From Pochonia chlamydosporia 170 (lineage: Eukaryota; Ascomycota; Sordariomycetes; Hypocreales; Clavicipitaceae), in contig NC_035792.1 of assembly GCF_001653235.2 (NCBI RefSeq), positions 5,270,001-5,334,000 on the forward strand: a DNA stretch of 64,000 bases. Direction: 5' to 3'. The position numbers and the translations under genes are program-made. This document shows positions 34,510-44,140 of the stretch, piece by piece. Position 1 is the first letter of the stretch. Each line of letters opens with the position of its first letter. The notes under the pieces are model-generated. The model searched no databases. It was not told the origin of the DNA and worked only from the letters and a program-made list of their open reading frames with translations.

Positions 34510-36027
34510 GGCTCGAACCCACTACACTGGATAGCCACGTGGACCATCCATAAATGGTCCATCTCTATTAAATCCATCTTGTCGGCGCTCAGATTACATA
34601 ATATCCATTACATTCGTGCTTGAAATGGATGTAATTGATGTATTTAGGTGGATTTAGGGTAGGTTTTGAGGATATTGTCGGATAAAACTGCCTCTGTTGA
34701 CAGAACAAGCAAACTTGGTGTAAATGCTGGTTGTCATGACGTCGGCTATGAGAACTGAGAATAGCCGGAAAAAGCAATTATTTGCTTCGGACGAAAGGAA
34801 GTGTTCTGATATTAAAAGGAGAGCTGCAGACTCTGTCTGCAGCTCGAACAACAAGAATAACAATTTTGAAAAAGAGCTTAGTTAACAATGAGTCTCATAA
34901 CGTGACACTCTCTGTAAAGATTTCATGACAACCAGAATGATATTTCCTAAACGGGTTAGTCTTGGTGGTCTTGTTGGTCGGACCGGTCCGACCAACTGGT
35001 CCGACCAAAGTGGCTTGGTCTGGTCTGGTCTGACCCCCCAGACCAGACCAGACCGGACCATTCCGATCACTGATTTGCACACCTTGGTTAATCGGGGGAT
35101 GAAGTTGGACTATGCTACCTCCACGTGGTATCCCCTGGCAATCTGGACGCAAAAGCGTCCAGAGCCAAATGCTAAAGCAGAGAGTTGATGGAAGGGTTCA
35201 TTTTTCCCCGGAATGGACCGCATGTCGTGAAGTTGGCACGTGGCGGCGTGTCACGACAAAGAGCCTAGAACAGCCTTGTCCATGGAGAGCAGCCATGGAA
35301 ACATTACACAAGGCCAGTGGTAACATCAGAAGTACCGGGAGTGACACAGACAGAGGGCGACCAGACAGCGCAGAACAACACATGCTGAGCGAGAACGGCC
35401 ATTTGGCCTATCAGTTACCGAAGTCAAGACATGAGCTAGACGACAAACCCTCGAACAAGCTAGAGAACAGCAATGTTGGACAATGCATACATGATACTGG
35501 TGAGCACAGAGAAAGAAAACCACGGATGCGGATGCGGATTCGGATGCGGATTTTATTTGCTTTCGACACGAGTTGTCAACGAGGATAATGTCAGCAGCGA
35601 CGGACGCTGTGGCTGTCATTATTTATTTTTTTACTGGCTGAATTTAGCCAGCACTATGAGTTATCAAAAGGAAGCTCAAATCGTTCATAAGGGCTTTACG
35701 AGAGTCGAGACGTGACCATTTGTCGAAGCAATAATAGATTCACCGATGAGGCCCTCTGGGCGAATTCCCCTGGCGTAATATCCCTACCTACCTAGGTCAA
35801 TCATGAGACTTGGCAAAATGAACTGTACCCTTGTCACGAAATTGAACTCGACCGCCCGTACAGTGTTGCACAACTTAGAACTCTACTCAAGGTAATTGGA
35901 CTTGGCCATATACTTCGTATCCTAAAGTAGTGAGGTTCAGTATTTACTGAAGAAACGGATTGTGCTAATAAAAGTATCAGATACAAATGTATTCCAAGAC
36001 TGCTCTCGTACAGTACCAGCAGCTAGT
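34510..36027. other. No supported gene; inverted GGTCTGGTC repeats
   Basis: Near-palindromic DNA at about 34955-35060 (GGTCGGACCGGTCCGACC, GGTCTGGTCTGGTCTGACC and its inverse) looks like a transposon end or foldback. A short ATGCGG/TTCGGATGCGG hexamer repeat lies at 35523-35552. Open frames here reflect these repeats. Confidence 0.4.
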
Positions 36028-36262
36028 TGTAAGGGGCTGCGCCGCTGTTTGTTCAACATAAGGGTGCCGTATGATTGTCTATCTAAAGCTAGGGAGAAAG
36101 AAAGGAGAAGAGCAAGCTCGAGGCGAGCCTCGAGCTTGCGCAGTTAAGTTGCAGTGGCAACTTAGGCGAAATTAATCCAATTACACAACCGACCGTCTGC
36201 ACGGCGCCGAAGCTCCGGGCCCGGCAGAGCCGGGTCCACAGCATCGGGCATAGCCCGTGACA
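36028..36262 (-). repeat. Solo LTR of the chromovirus
   Basis: A 235-bp copy of the LTR flanking the gypsy elements at 43887-54456, same orientation as those elements (reads TGTCACGGGC...CCCCTTACA on the minus strand). No internal sequence is attached, as expected from LTR-LTR recombination. No 5-bp target duplication is evident (CTAGT versus GTACG). Confidence 0.85.
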
Positions 36263-37200
36263 GTACGGTACTATGGCCAAAATACAGTACGTATGTACGT
36301 ACGTGTACTATGAAGTTGCATCACTACTCATAATTGCTTTTTCCTACAAACTTTATTTCATTAATGTAGTTTTGATGACGAAGTCATGACACTGAGTCTG
36401 TTTGTTCAGTCGACTGAGGCAGCATTATCCGACAGTCGTCCTACCCGGTACAGTTGTTTATTGTACGTCTATTACGTGTTTTCGTCGATGTAAATGTCAG
36501 CGAAAGTGAATTTATCCTACGTTTCACCAATCAATATAAACAATATATTGCCAATATGAATCGCCTTGTATTGTATTGTCACAATATCGCAAACTCCGTA
36601 TGGATTGCCACTATATCAGAAAATGCATATCATATGGTAGTTATGTATTGCGGTATATTGTTTTATTTTCATATTCTTTACCACAATGAGCCCGTTACAC
36701 TTCGAGCTCTGCACTAGTAGCGATAGAGTCCAGTTTGTAAGAAACGGGCCTAGGTGACGATACTCGCTCCCCTCGATCATTTATGCAGCAGGTTCTAGCA
36801 GTGTTCTACTATAGTGCTTACCACGCGCGCCCGTGACTTATGCAGCCGGCCTATCCTGCCGCCTGCGCACAGCCTATGAGTGGGTCGTAAAATGCCTGAC
36901 GAATTCCCAACCCCGCTCCCACAACAACCACAGAAGAACACAAGATTCAATCAATAACATCATTACTGATTCTGGTCCGATAATCCATTGCATAACTCGT
37001 CGTGAACCAAGATGGGCGTGGTGTATCTAACAGTTGATATCGAGGGTTTTGTGCGGTCTTCCTATCAGACAACCCCATTGCACAATTACAATGTACAGAC
37101 ACATGCTAACGCAGGGACAGATCACCACACACGTGGCTGTGTCTCTATGGTCCGGCTATCGGCCTGGCCACAACCCATGACGAACACCACTGGCGCTACC
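36263..37200. other. hAT end copy (36436-36692) and unassigned DNA
   Basis: 36436-36692 is about 80 percent similar, same orientation, to 40310-40584, the 5' terminal region of the hAT at 38115-40584: shared CAATATAAACAATATATTGC, ATATCAGAAAATGCATAT and a TTTACCACA(A/C)TG end. No transposase accompanies it. The remainder to 37200 shows no gene. Confidence 0.55.
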
Positions 37201-38114
37201 CCATTCTGCAACCCGCGAACTGGGATCGCAACAATTTGACATCCTCGCAGGCGCCAGCAACCTCCCCCGATCTACAAATGCTTAGTTTTGAGACCCACGT
37301 GGCGCAAATCTTGACGCCACCCGAGGCACAGGACACGTCCGGTTGCCTTGCCATCCCTATCGCCAATCCCCACTTCCTCCCGCGCTACTCCTGCCACGCC
37401 ACACTTTATTTGGAAGAATGGTGGTTCTCGAAATAAAGTTGGGCCTGGCACGAGTAAAAACTTTGATAGGGCCCACATAATTCCATTGTGGAGATGCACA
37501 TGAGCATCTAGTTGGCGCGCCTTATCCGAGCCTGCCCTAGCTTCGTGTAACCCGGAAGGGAAGGGGCTTGATTTCAGCCTTCTCCTAGCAGACCCCCGCA
37601 AGTCAAGTTTCAGCTCCAAGCCTGGTGGGGGCCTTGAATACGATTGCACAGCCACTGCTCTTCCCACCCAACACGAATAAGACGATTGCACCAAAAGTGA
37701 CGGAGCTGAAGGGATTCCACAATCCGTCCGTCCCAGTGACTGCTCAGGCAATACTGAATAAATTAGGACACTAATGTTCGCTGGCAACTTATGCCGCCAC
37801 TAGACAAGCTTTAGTATTAAATAAGTGTGTCTCTGAACATGTGGAATCCATCCCCCTCAAACGGCCCTTTCAATGGTCACTTTCTTCAAGATGGCGAAAG
37901 TTTTGCAAGGAAAATACGAGGTGTCTTTCTCAATTCGTGTTTAGGTCATTACTAAGACTTGGGAGATAAATAGATGCCGAGGATGACAAGGATAATGAAT
38001 GACAGGGATGGAAAATCAGAGATTGCACATGAAATGGATTGGAAGAGAGAATAGAAAAACACACAATACACACACACCCGGTGTTCTAAAACTAGCTCTC
38101 CACAACACCACCAC
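37201..38114 (-). repeat. Repeat B, 914 bp, inverted partner of 60551-61464
   Basis: The reverse complement appears to match 60551-61464 along its whole length. A 171-codon frame inside has no recognisable motif and no codon conservation in the diverged copy at 25.4 kb, so I do not call it a gene. The right boundary at 38114 cuts the C-terminal coding sequence of the neighbouring hAT transposase. Confidence 0.9.
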
Positions 38115-40085
38115 CTGCGTCTCCTCTACCCTCCATGTAAGGGCACTGGTAAACCCATACACCCGCTCAGACCTACAATAATGCTCATACTCGTCCCTGA
38201 TAGGTGCCGGTTGTAGATGCTTGTTTCGCCATTTCAAGAACTCGTTCGTGGTCGTGGATGGTGCCTCGGCGAGAGGAAGTGATTCCACGGGTTTGTATTC
38301 ACCCCACAGCGCCTCAATCAACTTCTCCGATGACTCAATCCATTCCCTCTTCCAGTTCTCGTGTATATAATGCCATTTATGCGAGGGATGAAGAACTATA
38401 GCTGCGACATAGGCAGGCGATTCGTCAGTAAGGCGATAGTACTTATCCAATTTCGCCCAGCCCGAGTTATACATTGGTGCCATGATCGGATCGTCAGTAT
38501 ATGCCTCTTTTCCTGCTTCGAATTGTGCCAACACAAAGTCCATAGCCAGCAGAACATGGTCGAGAGTTGCAAACGATGACTCCAGAGCCTTGGTCGTCAG
38601 TTTGAGCTTCTCTAAAAAAGATTCGATCTTCTCGAGGATGGTCCAGTCCTCTGCAGAAAGCCTGTCTCCAGCGCAATCTGCTTCTACCCATTTGTTGAAA
38701 TAGCCATCAATTGCTTCTCTAAGATTCAAGGCCGCTCGCAGCATGGTATACCACGAATTCCATCTTGTGTCGTTGTCTCGCGCAAGCCTGCGGTTATGGC
38801 TAATAGCCATAAACTTCTGGCTGCGCTGAACACTTCGCTGAATGTAAACGGCAAAGTTGTGAAGCTTACCAAGTGGGCCTTTCCGCCGCCACGCCTCAAT
38901 CTGTTTCAGTGTCACATTGTGCAGACTGGAATCTTCGTGTTCGAGCGTCTCGTTATCGGTAACGAAGAGGAAGGATTTGGCGGCTAGGTTGATAATATGA
39001 CCTTGGCAGCGGAGTCGGTGAGATTTGGGATCATACTGTATGTCAAATTGACGTAGAAGGGCTATACATCATGTATACATGTTAGCGGCGTTCGAAAGAA
39101 ATTGTGAATTGTGAGTGTACCGACCAAGAGAAAGCGACTTCATCATTGTGTCGTTATTGGTTGCATTATCCATGACGAAATAGCCCAACTTAGAAGCAAA
39201 GCCCCAATCTTCAACCACTTCGATAATTGCCGCAGCGAGATGAGAGCCATCATGCTCACCGTCGATGTCCTTTAGGGCCAAAGTATGGTGTTCCAGCTTG
39301 CCGTCTTCCGTTACATAGTGAGCAACTACGCCCAAGATTGCCAGGGAGTTGGGAGAGGTCCAGAGATCGCAGCTGATATGAATCCTCGACTTTGCCGACT
39401 GAATGCGCTGCTTGATCTTCTCCTTCTGATCTTCATACTGGCGCATAATCCATTTCTTGATAGTTTGGTGTGTGTCTGGAAGCCAGGTATCAATATCGGC
39501 ATTAACGTAGGATAGTAGTGCACGGAATTCTGCGCATTCCACAAGCCGAAATGGAAGAGAACGGGCGGCAATAAACCGTACGTACAACACTTCAAGCTGG
39601 TCCGGGTCGACCGAGTCTCCGTAATGATTGTTGAGTCGACGGCGTTTTCGGACATTTTCCTCGGCCGTAAGACGAGCTTGTTCGAGAATGGTTCGTATGG
39701 TTCTTACTTTGGCCGATCGTGGGGCGCCCTTTGGGAGGCCATGACCGTCCGGAAGAGGATCCGTTAGGTGCTTAGTTGGAGCCGCAGTTCCACCGGAACA
39801 AGAATATGTCTTCTCACAATACTTGCAGCGCCATTCTTCTTTCCTGGTCCGTTGATTGTAATATCTCGTTTCGATATCCTCGTCTGGCATGTGAGAGAAG
39901 ATCCATGATGTTCTTGGCTTGGCGCAAGAGGCTACAGAGCCCGTGCGAGGTGGCAAAGGCTGGCATTGAGAGGCGTAGCTCTCGTCTGTGTCCAATGGTT
40001 GTTGGCTGGAACGCGCCAAAAGGTCATCGGATGGTGTTGAACGTTTCCGTTGCAGTGTTTGAACAAAATGCAGGCGCTGTTGAGG
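38115..40085 (-). pseudogene. hAT transposase truncated at the C-terminus
   Basis: Read on the minus strand, the exon from about 40140 to 39134 has a basic N-terminus, a BED-type finger (EEWRCKYCEKTYSCSGGTAA, then TKHL) and the catalytic-domain motifs IHISCDLWTSPNSLAILGVV and KLGYFVMDNATNNDTMM. A 66-bp intron (donor GTCGGT, unusual; acceptor GTATAG at about 39068) leads to RLRCQGHIINLAAKSFLF. The second part continues with RRKGPLGKLHNFAVYIQRSV, NDTRWNSWY and on to YEHYCRSERVYGFTSALTW. The dimerisation block and catalytic Glu that should follow are replaced by repeat B. No internal stop was seen, so the truncation is the only clear lesion. The start (ATG near 40085, MPQQRLHFV) is a choice; an upstream ATG-like start also exists. 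Confidence 0.75.
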
Positions 40086-40584
40086 CATTGTCGCAGGATG
40101 CACCAGGCATATTTTCGCCAGAATCGTGCATGAGAACAGCAAATTGATCGCATTAGAGAAAAGAAGAGCTCAAAGTCCTCAAAGAGCCAGTTGGTTGGGC
40201 ACATAGTTAAGGTAACACTCAGGGTTTGTGGCGGCGCCTTTCATTTGGTGGCGTAATTAACATCGCAGATTCGTAGCTGGCAGGCACGGATCAGGCGTCC
40301 TACCCGGCATCGTTTTTGATTGTCTATTATGTTTTATCTATGGCCACGAGATGGTAAATACACACTATTACATATGTTCGTTGACATGACTGTCGGAAGA
40401 TAAGTGCGTTTTACGCAAACCATACTTACCAACCAATATAAACAATATATTGCCAATATGAGCCGACTGATATCATATTGTCACGATATAGGAAACCGCA
40501 TATTGTATTGCCACGATATCAGAAAATGCATATTATATGGTATGTATTGCGATATATTGTTTTATTGTCATACTATTTACCACA
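38115..40584 (-). mobile_element. hAT element inserted in another hAT, 3' end lost
   Basis: The right end (reading inward, CAGTGTGGTAAATAGTATGA) sits at 40584, within the coding sequence of the next hAT. About 440 bp of AT-rich DNA with CAATAT words leads to the transposase start. The left end is missing: the element is cut at 38114 by repeat B. Confidence 0.7.
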
Positions 40585-42192
40585 CTGTGAACGTTCTGTA
40601 AGAGTGTAATACGCGTCGAGTTTCGCCCACCCAGCCTCAACGCATGGCGCCATGAATGCGTCATTTCCGTATTCGATTCGTGCAGCCTCAAATTTACTAA
40701 GCAGGAAGTCCATCATCGGCAACGTTCGGTCAATCGTATACGCGTGACCTTCCGTAGCCTTGGTTGCATCAGCGAATGATTTGAGGAAATTGCAAACTTT
40801 TCTCAGCTCAACCCAGTCTTGCTCTGAAAGGGAGTCAAGCTTCAGGTCCTTCTCCTTGGAACAAAAGTAATCAATTTGATCTGCAAGTTCGATAGCTCTC
40901 GCGGTCATATAGTACTTGGAGTTCCACCTTGTATCGTTGTCGCGAAGAAGTCCCTTCTTGTCGCTGATCTCTTTAAACCTCTGTATACGTTGGGGACTAC
41001 ACCGGATAAAAACAACGATGTTGTGGAGCTTGCCAAGAGGACCAGCCTTCCTCCATTTCAATATATCAGATTCTGAAGGTTTGACATATTCGCTCGTGGT
41101 CTCCTTCTTGATCTTATTTTTCGTAGGTGCTTCCACTGGTGCCGCTTTTGGAAACATAAATGCGTGTGCTGCCAGATTGATAGTATGACCATTGCAACGA
41201 AGGCGGTGATGTTTCGCGTCATATAAGATATCATGCCTCTCGTTTAACAAGTTCTGTAGAGTATTCATCAATGTATCATTCGAATCTGCATTGTCCGAAA
41301 CAAAATATCCAACCTGGGTGACAATTCCGTAGTCCTCGACAACATCCATCACAATCTGAGCCTGGTTCTCCCCTGAATGCTTACCATGCACCTCTCGTAG
41401 AGCAACGCAATAGGAAACCAACTCGCCGTTGCTGTCAATAAAGTGTGCAACAACGCCAAGGATGCCAAGCTTATTTGGAGAGGACCACAAATCGACGGTG
41501 AAGTGTATTCTCGAGACGGCTGATTGAAGAACTTGCCGCATACGCCGCTTTTGCGTCTCGAACGTTCGCATTACCCACTCGCGAATCGTCTGATGTGACG
41601 TAGGTAAGATTGAGAGCACGCCAGGATTGAGGAACTTGAGTACGGCTCGAAAAGTTTCTCTTGTTGCCATACGAAGTGCGACCCCGCAGTCCGCAATCCA
41701 CTTTACATACAGTTGCTCAAATTTATCAGCGTTGAGATCTGTCGGTTCGTCATCGTGTCGACGGCGTTTAAGGGGGTTCGCGCTTTGAGACATCCGTGAG
41801 AAAGCCTCCTCAAGATGGTTCCTTGTTTTAGCCGCCCTTTCTTCGTTGGGCGTCAATATACCAAGAGTATTGTGCGATTTAAGGTGCTTTTAGATATGAG
41901 CTGTGCCTCCATTTTCGAGATATTCGGCAGGCTTCCCTTTGCAGTATTTGCAACGCCAGATAATCTGACCTTCCGTATTACGGACGATCTCGTTTTTTCC
42001 GAAAGGCGTATGGTCCCATATCTTCGATGTACGCTTCTTCTTCTTAAATTGAGAAGGCGACAGCGGCGAAGTATACGTTTCTCCGATGTCAGAATCTCCG
42101 TTGTCGCTGGCAGCTGATGAATCAGCCACTAGGGATGTTTGAGATGATATGGCCGCGAAGGAAGCGGCAATACCTGAGTGTTGAGAAGTCAT
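40585..42192 (-). pseudogene. hAT transposase with one TAA, C-terminus lost
   Basis: ATG 42192 starts a Ser-rich N-terminus, a Lys cluster (QFKKKKRTSKIWDH) and a BED-type finger (IIWRCKYCKGKPAEYLENGG). A TAA at about 41890 falls between TAHI and KHLKSHNTLGI. The frame continues unchanged beyond it, and related proteins make Gln plausible at this site, consistent with CAA to TAA. Then come IHFTVDLWSSPNKLGILGVV, QVGYFVSDNADSNDTLMN, RLRCNGHTINLAAHAFMF and NDTRWNSKYY. Coding ends at YYTLTERS where another hAT is inserted. The dimerisation domain is absent from the window. Confidence 0.75.
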
Positions 42193-42503
42193 TATGTATT
42201 AGATTAAGAATTGTCGACGAAGGAAGTGAAATTTCAGGGGCTGACACGCTTTATTGCAGAGAAGTCCTTCAATTGGGATCTTCATTCATTACGCCTGATG
42301 CGTACAGCAAGGGCCTCGTATTACTCGTGTTGCACCGTATTTGCACTGCATGAATATCATATTAAACGATATTCAAACGACCTCGCACTGCACCGCACGG
42401 TTTTCTATTTTTCTTGCACTGCACGGTATTTTTATATCGTGCAGGCAATACGATATTGAATACGATATCGTCTTATTTACGGCCACACTATTTACATCAC
42501 TGC
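40585..42503 (-). mobile_element. hAT element truncated by the neighbouring hAT
   Basis: The right end at 42503 reads inward CAGTGATGTAAATAGTGTGG, followed by GATATCG-rich DNA. It abuts repeat C exactly where C homology starts at 42504. The left end is missing: at 40584/40585 the coding sequence passes into another hAT terminus. Confidence 0.7.
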
Positions 42504-43029
42504 TCTGGTTGTCGTGAAATCAATACGAAGTTCTCGCCTCCCTTGCTAGAGGATGTAACGCCAGTAGTCCGGCTATCACATCGAGGCGATTTATCGCTAG
42601 GCTTGGAGGTACACATGGAGGAAACTTGCCGATCCAGGTCGCTGGCGATTCAGGCGTCAGTCCAGGGGACCAGCAGCTGTGGAGGTTTCTTTGTCCGTCA
42701 TATATATCGACGAAAGCTAATTATTGATCTTAATACGAAAGACTGGCTGCTTGATGAAAGCAGTCCATACAACCCTTCCCCAAACGACAAATCTGCGAGT
42801 GGCGTGCGTAGGGTCCAGGGTTCGGATCTTAGCCGAACTACGCTAAATGTATTCTTCATTCCAGGCGACCGCTATGGGCATGTGGCTTGGTCAATTATAC
42901 GCACCCACCATCGGTTCGACAAGTTCAGTAGTGATTAGCCTCCAGGGCGAAAAGTTTAGTTTGAGGCTGTGTTAGGCGATACCAATTTGTCACATACCAC
43001 AGGTGTGATATTTAGAATTCTGGCTGTGA
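42504..43029 (+). repeat. Repeat C
   Basis: 42543-43029 recurs as 60064-60550 with no difference that I noticed, and a diverged copy is at 27170-27645 on the other strand. The alignment with the 27-kb copy begins right at the hAT end at 42503, so a hAT inserted into C. The 131-codon frame carried by C has a weakly conserved stretch (TKFSPPLLEDVTPVVRLSHR in one copy, TKFSSTLLEDVTPAV in the other), but both are broken or open-ended. No family recognised. Confidence 0.75.
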
Positions 43030-43150
43030 TATTTCTTCTTGACACGCCGGTGAACTAGTAAGCGCGTCCACCTTGGCGGTGACTATTCATCATGACCGCC
43101 GCGGAGTCATCCTCGCCGAGCCCGACGTTCTCAGCCGAGCAGAGCCTTTG

Positions 43151-43486
43151 ATGGATCTGGACAAGCGCCAGAATAAGGCACCAGATAGCCCCGCGGTCCA
43201 GAAGCTCAAAGCCGAGCGAAAGGCCATCTCGCCCGAGCTTGACCAGGCCACGCAGGACGTGCAGGCTGCCCGCAAGGCAGCCAACGCGGCCATCCCCCAG
43301 AACCTTAAGCAGAAGGAGAAGGATGCCGTCACGAAGTTAAAAGCCATCCGCCAGGGTCTCCCCGAGGATAAGAAGAAGCAGCTTAAGGAGAATGGAAAGG
43401 CCCTAGAGGCAGCCAGGAGGAAGAAGTCCCCTGCCCCGTCTGGCCCAGTGGCTAGCCCTAAGCCTTCTGCTACCCCTAAGTCCTAA
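43151..43486 (+). CDS. Lysine-rich coiled-coil C-terminal fragment, unknown
   Basis: The frame is open from before 43073 (no ATG there) and ends at TAA 43484-43486. The first in-frame ATG is near 43151 (MDLDKRQNKAPDSPAVQKLK). The peptide is a charged, helix-forming Lys/Glu/Ala-rich segment with a Pro/Ser tail (SPAPSGPVASPKPSATPKS). Base composition is clearly more GC-rich than its flanks and codons favour C/G in third position, which suggests a once well-expressed gene. The 5' side is cut at about 43029 by repeat C, so it is probably the tail of a larger protein. I do not recognise the family; histone-like or ribosome-associated tails look similar, but that is not evidence. Confidence 0.4.
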   Translation: MDLDKRQNKAPDSPAVQKLKAERKAISPELDQATQDVQAARKAANAAIPQNLKQKEKDAVTKLKAIRQGLPEDKKKQLKENGKALEAARRKKSPAPSGPVASPKPSATPKS

Positions 43487-43692
43487 ATCAGGCTTTATTA
43501 CCCTCCACGCCAGGGACAAACATGTCCACCAGGGGTGGAATCCGCCCTTCGTATACCCTCTACCAACAAATTATGTGCTACCTACCGCGACTCATACAAG
43601 ATAGTTACAAAAGTTTAAAGGCAATAAACATGTTAATGATGGGTGCAAAAATACCCCAGCTCTGGGGACCATTGACATGTTTTACTGGTGAC
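43487..43692. other. Intergenic, no gene seen
   Basis: Short stretch between the lysine-rich fragment and LTR debris; nothing recognised. Confidence 0.3.
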
Positions 43693-43805
43693 TGTAAGGG
43701 GCCAAGCTGCAGTTTGTTCAACGTAAGGATGCCGTACAATTGTCTATCTAAAGCTAAAGAGAAAGGAAGGAGAAGAGAAAGCTCGAGGCGAGCCTCGAGC
43801 CTGCG

Positions 43806-43841
<36 letters not shown>

Positions 43842-43886
43842 TTATCTAAGTTGCTGAGTGACAACTTAGGCGAAATTAGTCTAATT
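43693..43886 (-). repeat. Variant LTR fragment with a 36-C homopolymer
   Basis: Begins TGTAAGGGGCCAAGCTGCAG, a divergent form of the chromovirus LTR also seen inverted at 54457-54571. It is interrupted at 43806-43841 by about 36 consecutive C where other copies read GCGTATCTAAG. It is cut at 43886 by the start of the next LTR. Confidence 0.75.
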
Positions 43887-44118
43887 TGTAAGGGGCTGCG
43901 CCGCTGTTTGTTCAACATAAGGTGCCGTAGATTGTCTATCTAAAGCTAGGGAGAAAGAAGGAGAAGAGCAAGCTCGAGGCGAGCCTCGAGCTTGCGCAGT
44001 TAAGTTGCAGTGGCAACTTAGGCGAAATTAATCCAATTACACAACCGACCGTCTGCACGGCGCCGAAGCTCCGGGCCCGGCAGAGCCGGGTCCACAGCAT
44101 CGGGCATAGCCCGTGACA
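43887..44118 (-). repeat. 3' LTR of chromovirus copy 1
   Basis: 232 bp, in element orientation TGTCACGGGC...CCTTACA. Carries the AAGCTCGAGGC-GA-GCCTCGAGCTT hairpin. The polypurine tract and pol stop codon lie directly inside it at 44119. Confidence 0.9.
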
Positions 44119-44140
44119 TTATCCCCTTCCTCCCTTCCGT
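44119..44140 (-). promoter_or_regulatory. Polypurine tract of copy 1
   Basis: On the minus strand GGAAGGGAGGAAGGGGATAA runs directly into the 3' LTR. The tract primes plus-strand DNA synthesis in LTR elements and here overlaps the last pol codons; the TAA stop abuts the LTR. Confidence 0.8.

Noticed and set aside
35112..35588. 158-codon frame
   Set aside because: Low-complexity, ends in the ATGCGG hexamer repeat, and no family resemblance.
37272..37787. 171-codon open frame in repeat B (also at 60878-61393)
   Set aside because: Identity of the two copies reflects recent duplication. The diverged copy at 25.4 kb has no matching frame, and no motif is recognisable.
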